Shown: one piece after another, positions 41,575 to 50,981 of the stretch
Numbering within the stretch: position 1 is the stretch's first letter
How the letters are laid out: each line of letters starts with the position of its first letter
Assembly: GCA_002377855.1 (NCBI GenBank)
Contig: DFQQ01000011.1
Span: 26,670-90,669 of the forward strand
Length of the DNA stretch: 64,000 bases
Source: Acidovorax delafieldii
GTDB lineage: Bacteria > Pseudomonadota > Gammaproteobacteria > Burkholderiales > Burkholderiaceae_C
Direction of reading: 5' to 3'
The notes under the pieces: generated by a model
The model's input: the letters and a program-made list of their open reading frames with translations, nothing else
The model's database searches: none
Told to the model about the DNA's origin: nothing
Program-made: the position numbers and the translations under genes

Positions 41575-42245
41575 GGGGTGCAAGGGCTCCAGGGGCAGGC
41601 GCTTCATGAGCGCAAGGCAACTCAATCGGGCGGGTGATAGGCGCACGGGTCACCCGTAAGGTTGGCGGGCTCTGGATCGAGAGGTGCCGATTTTATGGCC
41701 TGCAGCTCGGTTGGATGTTTGCTGCTGCGCGCGTCGTATGGCGGTAATGTGAGCGAATACTTCGATCTGATCGTTTGAGAAATAAGTCTCCTGCACGCAA
41801 GAGTATGAAAAAACCGCCGGTGTATCGGGGCGCGTTGGCCTTGCTTGTCAACCATTGTTTGCAAAGTGTGGCCAACAAGTTTTGCTCACCGCGTGGGCGT
41901 CTTGATGGGCTGGCTCCCGGTAGAGGGGCCGGGAGCCGGTGCCACGCATGGCGGTCGTCATCAGTAGAGCGTTCGGAATGCACGCGTCACGGGAGCTCTG
42001 GCACTACGGCTCTCTGCTTTGAAGTGTTCGGTGATCAGTGGTTCTTTCGGCTGAGGGGTAAAAGTGGTTCGTGACGGGCGACCGGATGCACGATTGTGTC
42101 GTGATGTCTCCGATCAATTGTCAAAAATTCGCATCGGGTTGAAGGGGCTGCGGCGTTGTGGGAGCGAGAAAAATGACGTGCTGAGCCGATATAGTGGGCG
42201 GCCAGCAAAGGGATCTCTTTCTCATACTTTAAGGAGCGCAATAGC
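41575..42245. other. Divergent 671-bp regulatory region between pelA and galE
   Basis: No coding sequence that I trust. It contains a perfect 13-base palindrome near pelA (41645-41657), a stable hairpin GGCTCCCGG / CCGGGAGCC (41912-41920 and 41929-41937) without a T run, and the galE ribosome site TAAGGAG (42230-42236). The length is far above the local average, as expected for a regulated exopolysaccharide promoter region. I searched for a GEMM-type c-di-GMP riboswitch core and did not see one. Confidence 0.6.
41645..41657. promoter_or_regulatory. Palindrome upstream of pelA
   Basis: ACGGGTCACCCGT is a perfect palindrome around one base, 71 bases upstream of the pelA ATG. A related GGGTGAT half site lies at 41632-41638. 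It is a candidate operator for an unknown regulator; no factor can be named. Confidence 0.35.
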
Positions 42246-43259
42246 GTGATTCTCGTAACAGGCGGGGCCGGCTTCATTGGCTCGCATACCTGCGTGGCAT
42301 TGGCCCAGGCAGGCATCCCCTTCGTGGTGTTGGACAACCTGTGCAACAGCCGCCGCTCGGTGCTCGAGCGCGTTGAACGCATCACCGGCGTGGCGGTGCC
42401 TTTTGTGGAGGGCGACGTCCGCGACACCGCGTTGCTGCAGCGCGTATTTGCCGAACACGCGGTTGAAGCGGTGATTCACTTTGCTGCGCTGAAATCAGTG
42501 GGCGAATCCGTGCGCGAGCCGCTGCGTTACTACGACAACAACGTCGCAGGCACCGTTGCACTGCTCAGGGCGATGCAGGCTGCGCAGGTGCGCACGCTGG
42601 TTTTTTCGTCTTCCGCAACGGTCTATGGCGACCCAGCGTCGGTGCCGATCCGTGAGGGGTTCCCCCTGTCGGCCACCAACCCCTATGGCTGGAGCAAGCT
42701 CATGATGGAGCAGATGCTGGCCGATGTGGATGCTGCCGAAGCCGGGCAGTGGCGCATTGCCCGCCTGCGCTACTTCAACCCGGTAGGCGCACACCCCAGC
42801 GGTCTGATTGGCGAAGACCCCCAAGACATTCCCAATAACCTGCTGCCTTATGTGGCCCAGGTGGCGGTGGGCCTGCGCGAGGCCTTGAGTGTGTACGGCA
42901 ACGATTACCCTACGTCGGACGGCACCGGGGTGCGGGACTACATCCATGTGTGCGATCTAGCCGATGGGCATGTGGCAGCGCTGCGCTATTTGCGTGAGCA
43001 CCCCGGCTTGCTGACCGTGAACCTTGGCACGGGCCGTCCGGTGTCGGTATTGGAGATGGTGGGTGCCTTCGAGCGTGCCAGCGGCCGGAAAGTGCCTTAT
43101 CGCATTGTGGCGCGCAGGCCGGGCGACGTGGCGCAGTGCTGGGCCGACCCGGCTTTGGCCCAGCAATTGCTGGGTTGGTCTGCGCGCCTGGGGCTCGATC
43201 AGATGTGCGAAGACGCCTGGCGTTGGCAAAGCGGGGTAGGAGCCAGCTCGCACGGCTGA
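42246..43259 (+). CDS. galE: UDP-hexose 4-epimerase, GalE/PelX-like
   Basis: Extended short-chain dehydrogenase of 337 residues: NAD-binding GGAGFIGSHT (6-15), SSSATVYGD (121-129), catalytic Tyr147 and Lys151 in YGWSKLMME. The residue matching the E. coli GalE gatekeeper Tyr299 is Cys298 (GDVAQCWAD). A small residue here lets epimerases accept N-acetylated sugars, as in human GALE and PelX, so it may convert UDP-GlcNAc to UDP-GalNAc for Pel. It starts with GTG behind a clear AAGGAG and is divergent from the pel operon. Its transcript runs towards hisF. Confidence 0.92.
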   Translation: MILVTGGAGFIGSHTCVALAQAGIPFVVLDNLCNSRRSVLERVERITGVAVPFVEGDVRDTALLQRVFAEHAVEAVIHFAALKSVGESVREPLRYYDNNVAGTVALLRAMQAAQVRTLVFSSSATVYGDPASVPIREGFPLSATNPYGWSKLMMEQMLADVDAAEAGQWRIARLRYFNPVGAHPSGLIGEDPQDIPNNLLPYVAQVAVGLREALSVYGNDYPTSDGTGVRDYIHVCDLADGHVAALRYLREHPGLLTVNLGTGRPVSVLEMVGAFERASGRKVPYRIVARRPGDVAQCWADPALAQQLLGWSARLGLDQMCEDAWRWQSGVGASSHG

Positions 43260-43369
43260 CCTTTGCGATTCCCACGGGCAGCCGTGGTATCTTGCCGCAA
43301 GCCCGGGCCAAAGGCCGAATGCCTTGAGCGTCCATTTTTGTTTTCACACTCCCTTTTCTCATCCGCGCC

Positions 43370-44170
43370 ATGCTTGCCAAACGCATCATCCCTTGTCTCG
43401 ACGTTACCGGAGGCCGTGTGGTCAAGGGTGTCAATTTCGTTGAACTGCGCGATGCGGGTGACCCGGTGGAGATTGCGGCGCGATACAACGCGCAGGGCGC
43501 CGATGAGTTGACCTTTCTGGACATCACCGCCACCAGCGATGGGCGCGATCTGATCCTGCACATCATCGAAGCCGTGGCCAGTCAAGTGTTCATTCCGCTC
43601 ACGGTGGGTGGGGGGGTGCGCACGGTGGAGGATGTGCGCCGCCTGCTCAACGCGGGGGCCGACAAGACCAGCTTCAACTCGGCGGCCATTGCCAATCCTG
43701 AAGTCATCAATGCCGCGTCGGCCAAGTATGGCGCCCAGTGCATTGTGGTGGCCATCGACGCCAAGCGCCGTACCGACGAAGACGCATTGCGCATCGGCGC
43801 CAACGGCGAACCCGTCGGCCCTGGGTGGGATGTGTACAGCCACGGCGGCCGCAAGAACACGGGGCTGGACGCCCTGGCGTGGGCCCAGGAAATGGCGCAA
43901 CGGGGCGCAGGGGAAATTCTGCTGACCAGCATGGATCGCGATGGCACGAAGTCGGGGTTTGACCTGGCCCTGACCCGCGCGGTGAGTGATGCGGTCAGCG
44001 TGCCGGTCATCGCCTCCGGTGGGGTGGGCAACCTGGATCACCTGGCCGATGGCGTGCAACAAGGCGGGGCCGACGCGGTGCTCGCTGCCAGCATCTTCCA
44101 CTATGGCGAGTACACCGTGGGCCAAGCCAAGCAGCGCATGGCCGAGCGCGGCATTCCTGTGCGTTTGTGA
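43370..44170 (+). CDS. hisF: Imidazole glycerol phosphate synthase, cyclase subunit
   Basis: Joins HisH-derived ammonia to the ribotide intermediate, yielding imidazole glycerol phosphate and AICAR. Its 266-residue (beta-alpha)8 barrel begins MLAKRIIPCLDVTGGRVVKG, with catalytic Asp11; the second catalytic Asp is in VVAIDAKRR. SMDRDGTKSGFDL and IASGGVGNLDHL bind phosphate. No ribosome site is obvious before ATG 43370. It opens the second his segment, 110 bases after galE, with no terminator seen between, so galE transcripts may continue into it. Confidence 0.97.
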   Translation: MLAKRIIPCLDVTGGRVVKGVNFVELRDAGDPVEIAARYNAQGADELTFLDITATSDGRDLILHIIEAVASQVFIPLTVGGGVRTVEDVRRLLNAGADKTSFNSAAIANPEVINAASAKYGAQCIVVAIDAKRRTDEDALRIGANGEPVGPGWDVYSHGGRKNTGLDALAWAQEMAQRGAGEILLTSMDRDGTKSGFDLALTRAVSDAVSVPVIASGGVGNLDHLADGVQQGGADAVLAASIFHYGEYTVGQAKQRMAERGIPVRL

Positions 44171-44182
44171 GTTGTCGATCGA

Positions 44183-44238
44183 TTAGCTATTAAATTTATA
44201 GCTGTTCGCGCTTTGGGGACGAGCGCTAGCAGCTGATG
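44183..44238. repeat. Dispersed palindromic repeat, copy 8
   Basis: TTAGCTATTAAATTTATAGC, then TGTTCGCGCTT, loop, GAGCGCTAGCAGCTGATGG. A full-length copy in the hisF-hisI spacer. Confidence 0.88.
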
Positions 44239-44296
44239 GTGCTTAAATTTATGCGGGTGGTCCAGCGACCTGACCCAAATCACCGACAATCCGCCC

Positions 44297-44686
44297 ATGA
44301 ACTGGCTCAACGAAGTGAAGTGGGATGCGCTGGGCTTGGTGCCCGTGATTGCGCAAGAGCAGGGTACGGGCGACGTGCTGATGTTTGCGTGGATGAACCG
44401 CGAAGCGCTGGCCAAGACAGCTGAGCTGGGCCGCGCCGTGTATTTCAGCCGGTCCCGCAAGAAGCTGTGGTTCAAGGGTGAAGAGTCGGGCCACGTCCAG
44501 ACGGTGCATGAAATCCGGCTCGACTGTGACAACGATGTGGTGCTGCTCAAGGTGACGCAGCAAGGCCACGAGCCGGGTATCGCATGCCATACCGGGCGCC
44601 ATAGCTGCTTTTTCAGCGTGCTCAAGGATGGAGCCTGGAAACCCGTTGACCCGGTCTTGAAAGATCCTGAGTCCATCTACAAATAA
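44297..44686 (+). CDS. hisI: Phosphoribosyl-AMP cyclohydrolase
   Basis: Opens the purine ring of PR-AMP. The 129-residue monofunctional enzyme has the motifs LMFAWMNREAL, VYFSRSRKKLWFKGEESGH, the metal site DCDNDVVLLKV and the zinc-binding cysteines in ACHTGRHSCFF. The stop is 4 bases from the hisE start; the two activities are separate genes here rather than the fused enterobacterial form. Confidence 0.97.
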   Translation: MNWLNEVKWDALGLVPVIAQEQGTGDVLMFAWMNREALAKTAELGRAVYFSRSRKKLWFKGEESGHVQTVHEIRLDCDNDVVLLKVTQQGHEPGIACHTGRHSCFFSVLKDGAWKPVDPVLKDPESIYK

Positions 44687-44690
44687 GCCC

Positions 44691-45086
44691 ATGAATTCGA
44701 ACGATTCCCAAGCGCCTTCCATGCAGGATTCGCTGGCGCGCCTGGCGGCAGTGATTGAAAGCCGCAAACCCGCCAACGGCGGCGACGCCGAGACCAGCTA
44801 TGTCTCACGCCTGCTGCACAAGGGCCCCGACGCGTTTCTGAAAAAGATTGGTGAGGAAGCCACCGAAGTGGTGATGGCGGCCAAAGACGTGGACCATGGG
44901 GCAGACAAGTCCAAGATCGTCTATGAAGTGGCCGATCTGTGGTTTCATTCGATGATTGCTCTGGCCCACTACGGCCTGGGCCCTGCCGACGTGGTGACCG
45001 AGCTGGTGCGCCGGGAAGGCACCAGCGGTATTGAGGAAAAAGCCCTGCGCAAATTGGCCACACGCGCAGCCGACGAGAAAGGTTGA
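44691..45086 (+). CDS. hisE: Phosphoribosyl-ATP pyrophosphatase
   Basis: Hydrolyses PR-ATP to PR-AMP, the step before HisI. The 131-residue MazG-like helical protein carries the signature SYVSRLLHKGPDAFLKKIGE, then EATEVVMAAKD and VYEVADLWFHSMIALAHYG, with the acidic Mg-binding residues. An N-terminal 15-residue extension precedes the core. The following membrane-protein gene starts 5 bases after its stop. Confidence 0.96.
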   Translation: MNSNDSQAPSMQDSLARLAAVIESRKPANGGDAETSYVSRLLHKGPDAFLKKIGEEATEVVMAAKDVDHGADKSKIVYEVADLWFHSMIALAHYGLGPADVVTELVRREGTSGIEEKALRKLATRAADEKG

Positions 45087-45091
45087 GAGCC

Positions 45092-45481
45092 ATGACCGAC
45101 GACTTCACCGATGTGCAGACCAAGGACCAGCGGGCCGAGGATTTGAAGGCCATTGGGTGGGTCAGTTATCTGCTGCATTTGATTGTGGCGGTGGGTGCCG
45201 TGATCCCCGGCGCGCAGCCCGGTGCTGCGCTTTTGTTGATCGCGTTGGTCATCGATCTTGTCAAGAAGAGCGACGCAGAGGGGACTTGGCAAGCCAGTCA
45301 TTTTTCCTGGCGGCTGCGCACCGTGATCTGGGCCGGCGTGCTGTATGTGCTGACAGCCCCGCTGTGGATACCGCTCATTTTTCCGGGTTGGATTGCCTGG
45401 GGGCTGATCTCCCTGTGGTTCCTGTACCGCATCGTGCGCGGCATGGTAGCCATGAACAAAGGCCACGCGCTGGATGCCTGA
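45092..45481 (+). CDS. Small DUF4870-like membrane protein
   Basis: 129 residues with three to four hydrophobic segments (about 21-42, 44-57, 73-95 and 97-115) and the start DLKAIGWVSYLLHLIVAVGA, resembling DUF4870/YlxR-adjacent membrane proteins that accompany hisE in many Comamonadaceae. The function is unknown. ATG 45092 follows GAGAGCC; an in-frame TTG three codons earlier is less likely. The 3' end overlaps the patatin gene start by 8 bases. Confidence 0.82.
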   Translation: MTDDFTDVQTKDQRAEDLKAIGWVSYLLHLIVAVGAVIPGAQPGAALLLIALVIDLVKKSDAEGTWQASHFSWRLRTVIWAGVLYVLTAPLWIPLIFPGWIAWGLISLWFLYRIVRGMVAMNKGHALDA

Positions 45482-46517
45482 CGGCGCCTTGCACCCCGTG
45501 AAACTGAACCTCGCCTTGCAGGGCGGTGGATCGCATGGGGCCCTGACATGGGGTGTACTGGATGCCCTGCTGGAAGATGGCCAGTGGAGATTTGAAGGCA
45601 TCAGCGGCACCAGCGCCGGTGCCATGAATGCCGTCGCAGTTGCCCATGGCTTTGCGCAGGCAGCGCACCGCTACAAAGACCCCAATGAGGCGCACCAAGC
45701 CGGCTGTGCGCTGGCGCGCGAGACATTGGAGCGGCTTTGGGAAGGCGTTGGCACCCTGGGCAGCATGTTGTGGGGTGCGCCGCTGGCGGCGGCCAATCCA
45801 CTGCTGGGCATGATGACCCAGTGGTTTTCGCCCTACCAGACCAATCCCCTGGACATCAATCCGCTGCGCCGCTTGTTAGAGCGTGAGGTGGATTTTGACC
45901 TTTTGTGCGAACCGCATAGTGCAGCCGCGCCCGCCGTGCCCCAGGTGTTTGTGTGTGCGACCAACGTGCGCACCGGGCGTGGAGAGATTTTCTCTGGAGC
46001 CAGGCTCAGTGCCGACGCCGTCATGGCTTCGGCCTGCCTCCCATTGCTCTTCAAGGCGGTGGAAATTGATGGCGAGCGGTATTGGGACGGAGGCTACTCT
46101 GGTAACCCTGCGTTGCACCCGTTGATTTACCAGACCGATACATCGGATCTGCTCTTGGTCCAGATCAATCCCATCGAGCACCATGCGTTGCCCGATACGG
46201 TGCCCGAAATCATGGAGCGCATGAACGAGGTCACCTTCAACGCCGGCCTGCTGGCGGAGTTGCGCGCTATCGAGTTTGTGCGGCGTTTGCTGGCAGAAGG
46301 CAAGCTGGATCCGCGGCGCTACAAGAGCGTGCGGCTGCACCGCATCGATGGTGGCACGGTGCTGGCGCCCTTTGGCTCGGACAGCAAGACTCGCGCGGAT
46401 CTGCCGTTTGTGCGCAAACTGTTCGCACTCGGCCGCGAGCAAGGCCAGCTGTGGTTGACAGCCCATCGTCAGGCGGTGGGCGTGCGCCCGACCGTCCATA
46501 TCGCTGACAATGCGTAA
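45474..46517 (+). CDS. Patatin-like phospholipase
   Basis: 347-residue patatin-fold lipid acyl hydrolase with a Ser-Asp dyad. The oxyanion loop is LALQGGGSHGALTWG (13-27), the nucleophile Ser47 in GISGTSAGAMNAV, and the Asp in the YWDGGYSGNP motif near residue 205. No signal peptide is seen, so it is probably cytosolic or membrane-associated. The family includes lysophospholipases and polyhydroxybutyrate-granule lipases; the substrate cannot be read from sequence. The start overlaps the upstream membrane-protein gene. Confidence 0.92.
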   Translation: MPDGALHPVKLNLALQGGGSHGALTWGVLDALLEDGQWRFEGISGTSAGAMNAVAVAHGFAQAAHRYKDPNEAHQAGCALARETLERLWEGVGTLGSMLWGAPLAAANPLLGMMTQWFSPYQTNPLDINPLRRLLEREVDFDLLCEPHSAAAPAVPQVFVCATNVRTGRGEIFSGARLSADAVMASACLPLLFKAVEIDGERYWDGGYSGNPALHPLIYQTDTSDLLLVQINPIEHHALPDTVPEIMERMNEVTFNAGLLAELRAIEFVRRLLAEGKLDPRRYKSVRLHRIDGGTVLAPFGSDSKTRADLPFVRKLFALGREQGQLWLTAHRQAVGVRPTVHIADNA

Positions 46518-46585
46518 ACCCGTCACAGCCCTCTGTTGCAAGCATCCCCTCGCGGCTCTGGCGCTTTTTATCCATTCCGTTCACC

Positions 46586-46942
46586 ATGCACGATCCGAAC
46601 TGCCTTTTTTGCAAGATCATTGCCGGTCAGATTCCCTCCCGCAAGGTCTATGAGGATGAGGAAATCTTCGCTTTCCACGATATCCACCCCTGGGCGCCGG
46701 TCCACTTCCTCATGGTTCCCAAGGCGCATATCCCTTCGATGGCGCAGGTTACCCCGCAGCACGCGGCGCTCCTGGGGCGCATGATGGCGCTCGCGCCAAA
46801 TTTGGCACTGGAGCAGGGCTGCAATCCGTACCCGGAAGGCGGCTTTCGCATCGTGACCAACACAGGGCTTGAAGGCGGGCAAGAAATCCACCATTTGCAT
46901 ATCCATGTAATGGGTGGTCCACGTCCCTGGCTCAAAGGCTAA
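46586..46942 (+). CDS. HIT-family (HinT-like) nucleotide hydrolase
   Basis: 118-residue histidine triad protein: CLFCKIIAGQIPSRKVYEDE at the start (residues 6-25) and the catalytic triad IHHLHIHVMGGPRPW near the C-terminus. HinT enzymes hydrolyse purine phosphoramidates such as AMP-lysine. It commonly stands between the his genes and tatA in Burkholderiales, as here. Confidence 0.95.
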   Translation: MHDPNCLFCKIIAGQIPSRKVYEDEEIFAFHDIHPWAPVHFLMVPKAHIPSMAQVTPQHAALLGRMMALAPNLALEQGCNPYPEGGFRIVTNTGLEGGQEIHHLHIHVMGGPRPWLKG

Positions 46943-47034
46943 AGGGCTGAGGGCTGAAGGGCTCTGGTGCCGCCCGTTCACGCCAGGGTGACATCGGGCG
47001 TCTAAAATGGTCGCAATTCGTTAGGAGAAATTCC

Positions 47035-47280
47035 ATGGGTTCCTTTTCCATCTGGCACTGGCTGATCGTGCTGCTGATTGTTGTCATGGTCTTTGGCACC
47101 AAGAAGCTCAAGAACATGGGCTCTGACCTGGGCGGTGCCGTCAAGGGCTTCAAGGACGGCATGAAAGACGGCTCGGGTGACAACCCAGCGCCTTCTGCAG
47201 CCCCGGCCCCCAGCCAAGTGGCCAACAACCAAGCTGCCGACAAGACCACCATCGACGTGGAAGCCAAGCAAAAGAGCTGA
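47035..47280 (+). CDS. tatA: Sec-independent translocase TatA
   Basis: Pore-forming subunit for export of folded, twin-arginine proteins such as MsrP and the Rieske protein in this window. 81 residues: short N-terminal membrane helix (WHWLIVLLIVVMVFG, about 7-21), the FGTKKLKN hinge, an amphipathic helix (about 28-43) and a polar tail rich in Ala, Pro and Asp. TTAGGAG lies 9 bases before the ATG. First gene of tatABC. Confidence 0.97.
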   Translation: MGSFSIWHWLIVLLIVVMVFGTKKLKNMGSDLGGAVKGFKDGMKDGSGDNPAPSAAPAPSQVANNQAADKTTIDVEAKQKS

Positions 47281-47303
47281 TGGCTTGAGCGAGCGCAGAT
47301 TCC

Positions 47304-47765
47304 ATGATCGATATTGGCCTGTCCAAAATGGCGTTGATCGGAGCGGTGGCGTTGATCGTCATCGGCCCCGAAAAGCTGCCCCGCGTCGCCCGCACCGTGG
47401 GCACTTTGCTGGGAAAGGCGCAGCGCTATGTGGCCGATGTAAAGTCTGAAGTCAACCGCTCCATGGAACTGGACGAACTGCGCAAAATGAAGGACACGGT
47501 GGAAGGTGCTGCGCGCGACGTGCAGCAGTCCATCCAGACCAGCGCCAGCGAGTTCGAAAAAGACTGGGCAGAAGCCACCAGCCTGGCGAGCGACAGCCAA
47601 GAGACGGCATCCGCGGTGGTGCCCGCATACAAGCACCCTGGCAAAAACTGGCGTCTCAAAAAAGGCGCCACCCCCCAGTGGTACAAATCCCGCAATGGTG
47701 TGCGCACCAAAGCATTGTCCGGCGCGGCGCGGGTCGCGCGCTACCGCCCTAAAAAGTTCCACTGA
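47304..47765 (+). CDS. tatB: Sec-independent translocase TatB
   Basis: Substrate-receptor component with TatC. 153 residues: N-terminal helix MIDIGLSKMALIGAVALIVI, the GPEKLPRVARTVG hinge (about 21-33), a long amphipathic helix (about 35-100) and a basic C-terminus. The start is 23 bases after tatA, with no clear ribosome site. Confidence 0.96.
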   Translation: MIDIGLSKMALIGAVALIVIGPEKLPRVARTVGTLLGKAQRYVADVKSEVNRSMELDELRKMKDTVEGAARDVQQSIQTSASEFEKDWAEATSLASDSQETASAVVPAYKHPGKNWRLKKGATPQWYKSRNGVRTKALSGAARVARYRPKKFH

Positions 47766-47818
47766 TGCCGCGCCTGTGTGCGCTGCATGGGCGGCCCCGA
47801 CGCCCCTGAAAATCCAAC

Positions 47819-48616
47819 ATGGCAGACACCCCCACCCAAGAAGACGAGCTTGCTGGCACGGAGCAACCGTTTGTTCAGCATTTGATGGAACTGCGCGACC
47901 GATTGGTCAAAGCCATCATTGCCATTGCCGTGGCCGCCGCCTTCCTGTTTTTCTTTCCCGGCCCTGGGCCGTTGTATGACTTTCTGGCGGCGCCCCTCGT
48001 AGCGCACTTGCCCAAGGGCGCAACGTTGATCGCCACGTCGGTGATCTCGCCTTTCATGGTGCCGCTCAAGATTTTGCTGATGTCCGCCTTCCTGCTGGCT
48101 TTGCCTTTGGTGCTCTGGCAGGTATGGGCTTTCGTGGCGCCAGGCCTGTATTCGCATGAAAAGAAGCTGGTCTTGCCTTTGGTGGTCTCCAGCACCGTTC
48201 TGTTTTTCATCGGCGTCGCGTTCTGCTATTACTTTGTGTTCGGGCAGGTGTTCGCGTTCATCCAGAGCTTCGCGCCCAAGAGCATCACGGCTGCGCCAGA
48301 CATCGAAGCCTATTTGAGCTTTGTGTTGTCGATGTTCTTGGCATTCGGTCTGGCCTTTGAGGTGCCCATTGCCGTGGTGGTTCTGGCCCGCATGGGCGTA
48401 GTCACTGTCGAGAAGCTCAAGAGCTTTCGCGGCTATTTCATCGTGATCGCCTTCGTGATTGCCGCCGTGGTGACGCCACCGGATGTGGTTTCGCAATTGG
48501 CGCTCGCCGTGCCGATGTGCATTCTTTATGAAATCGGCATCTGGGCCGCACAAGTGTTCATCAAACACACCAAGGCGCCCGACAGCGCTGAAGAAGAAGC
48601 GGCATCGTCCTCGTGA
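47819..48616 (+). CDS. tatC: Sec-independent translocase TatC
   Basis: Core membrane subunit binding twin-arginine signal peptides. 265 residues with six membrane helices. The conserved N-terminal FVQHLMELRDRLVKAI (about 17-32) holds the signal-peptide contact glutamate, followed by the PLY-type segment FPGPGPLYDFLAAPL and AFVAPGLYSHEKK in the first cytosolic loop. The C-terminal tail is Ala/Glu/Ser-rich. Last gene of tatABC. The 259 bases to the next gene hold repeat copy 9 and no gene I recognise. Confidence 0.97.
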   Translation: MADTPTQEDELAGTEQPFVQHLMELRDRLVKAIIAIAVAAAFLFFFPGPGPLYDFLAAPLVAHLPKGATLIATSVISPFMVPLKILLMSAFLLALPLVLWQVWAFVAPGLYSHEKKLVLPLVVSSTVLFFIGVAFCYYFVFGQVFAFIQSFAPKSITAAPDIEAYLSFVLSMFLAFGLAFEVPIAVVVLARMGVVTVEKLKSFRGYFIVIAFVIAAVVTPPDVVSQLALAVPMCILYEIGIWAAQVFIKHTKAPDSAEEEAASSS

Positions 48617-48776
48617 CCGCGCGGAGCTTATGCTCTGCCTCGGGGGCCGATGCCTGAGATTACCGTCCTGGCTCTCACTGGCCGCCTGAAGGGCACTCCA
48701 AGCAGGCCAGTTTGCTGGCGCCCAACGCCGTCGAGCTGACTCAGTTCGCGGGCGAGAGTGCAATACAGAGTGTGAC

Positions 48777-48831
48777 AAAAATAGCCGGTAGCGCTGGATG
48801 TTAAAGCGCTAAATGCTATTTTATTTGTAGC
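48777..48831. repeat. Dispersed palindromic repeat, copy 9
   Basis: AAAAATAGCCGGTAGCGCT, loop, TTAAAGCGCTAAATGCTATT, then TTATTTGTAGC. It lies between the convergent tatC and htrA-like genes, where it might also act as a terminator. Confidence 0.85.
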
Positions 48832-48875
48832 GTGATCGAGCGAGGCGGCAACCGCATGGCGCGGCCACCGCCCGT

Positions 48876-50021
<1,146 letters not shown>

Positions 50022-50165
50022 GGTGTGGGTCTATGGCAAATATGCGTATGGCTCGCCAAGCCCACCAAGGTAGAGGGTGGACTGTGCGCGCCACCATTGT
50101 CCTTCAAGCCCGGGCTTGGTGAGGGCATGAGGGCGCTCGCTCGGGCCCGCGCGACAATAGCGGCC

Positions 50166-50921
50166 ATGAGCATATCCCGGCTAGATCTCTTGCAGGCATT
50201 TGACGGCCTGCTGCAACCCGAGCGCTTCAAAGACTACGGCCCCAATGGGCTGCAGGTGGAGGGACGGGAGCGCATCACCCGCATGGTCAGTGGGGTCACG
50301 GCCAGCAAAGCGCTGATCGAGGCCGCCATTGCAGCCCGCGCCGACGCCATCTTCGTCCACCATGGCCTCTTCTGGCGCGGCCAGGATGGCCGGGTGACGG
50401 GCTGGATGAAGCAGCGCCTGCAACTGCTGCTGGCGCACGACATCAACCTGTTTGCCTACCATTTGCCGCTGGATGCGCACCCCGTCTGGGGCAACAACGC
50501 CCAGCTCGGCCACGTCTTGGGATGGGCGGCGAGCGGCCAGTTTGGCGAGCAATCGTTGGGCTGCGTCGCAGATGTCAGCTATCCCAATGCCCGCGCAGTG
50601 GCTGACCATGTCGTCGCAGCGCTGGGCCGGCAAGTGGTGCTGGTGGAGCCCGAAAGCGGCGCGCGTCGCATTGCCAAGGTGGCGTGGTGCACGGGTGGCG
50701 CGCAAAGCTATTTTGAAGCTGCAGTGGCAGCCGGTGCCGATCTCTTCATCACCGGAGAGATCTCGGAGCCGCAGGCCCACTTGGCCCGCGAAACCGGCGT
50801 AGCCTTCATCGCTGCCGGACACCACGCCACTGAACGCTACGGCGCCCCTGCCCTGGCAGGGGAGGTGGCGCGGTCGTTGGGCATCGAACACCAGTTCATC
50901 GAAATCGACAACCCTGCGTGA
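50166..50921 (+). CDS. NIF3-family (YbgI-like) metal-binding protein
   Basis: 251-residue NIF3/DUF34 protein, a widely conserved family with a dinuclear metal site. The motifs are DYGPNGLQVEG (about 23-33), DAIFVHHGLFW (about 60-70) with the histidine pair, FAYHLPLDAHPVWGNN (about 94-109), DLFITGEISEPQ and AGHHATERYGAPAL near the C-terminus. The biochemical role is still debated (GTP cyclohydrolase-like or metal chaperone). ATG 50166 is where conservation begins; the longer upstream frame is rejected. It is divergent from the protease gene. Confidence 0.93.
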   Translation: MSISRLDLLQAFDGLLQPERFKDYGPNGLQVEGRERITRMVSGVTASKALIEAAIAARADAIFVHHGLFWRGQDGRVTGWMKQRLQLLLAHDINLFAYHLPLDAHPVWGNNAQLGHVLGWAASGQFGEQSLGCVADVSYPNARAVADHVVAALGRQVVLVEPESGARRIAKVAWCTGGAQSYFEAAVAAGADLFITGEISEPQAHLARETGVAFIAAGHHATERYGAPALAGEVARSLGIEHQFIEIDNPA

Positions 50922-50924
50922 CGA

Positions 50925-50980
50925 TTTGCTATTAAAATGATAGCTGTTGGCGATTTATTTTCGGGCGCTGGCATTGAATC
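50925..50980. repeat. Dispersed palindromic repeat, copy 10
   Basis: TTTGCTATTAAAATGATAGC, then TGTTGGCGATTTATTTTCGG, GCGCTGGCATTGAATC. It lies between the NIF3 gene and pdxA and ends right before the chosen pdxA start. An in-frame ATG inside it (50937) would give pdxA a repeat-derived leader. Confidence 0.85.
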
Positions 50981-50981
50981 C

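Noticed and set aside
41693..41983. Minus-strand 96-codon open frame upstream of pelA
   Set aside because: No similarity that I recognise, no ribosome site, Arg/Pro/His-rich; it is treated as part of the regulatory gap.
41575..42245. c-di-GMP (GEMM) riboswitch upstream of pelA
   Set aside because: I looked for the conserved core around the two GNRA-type stems on both strands and found no convincing match.
50937..50981. pdxA start at ATG 50937
   Set aside because: This ATG and the following codons are repeat copy 10; conservation starts only at the later methionines (50982 or 50994).
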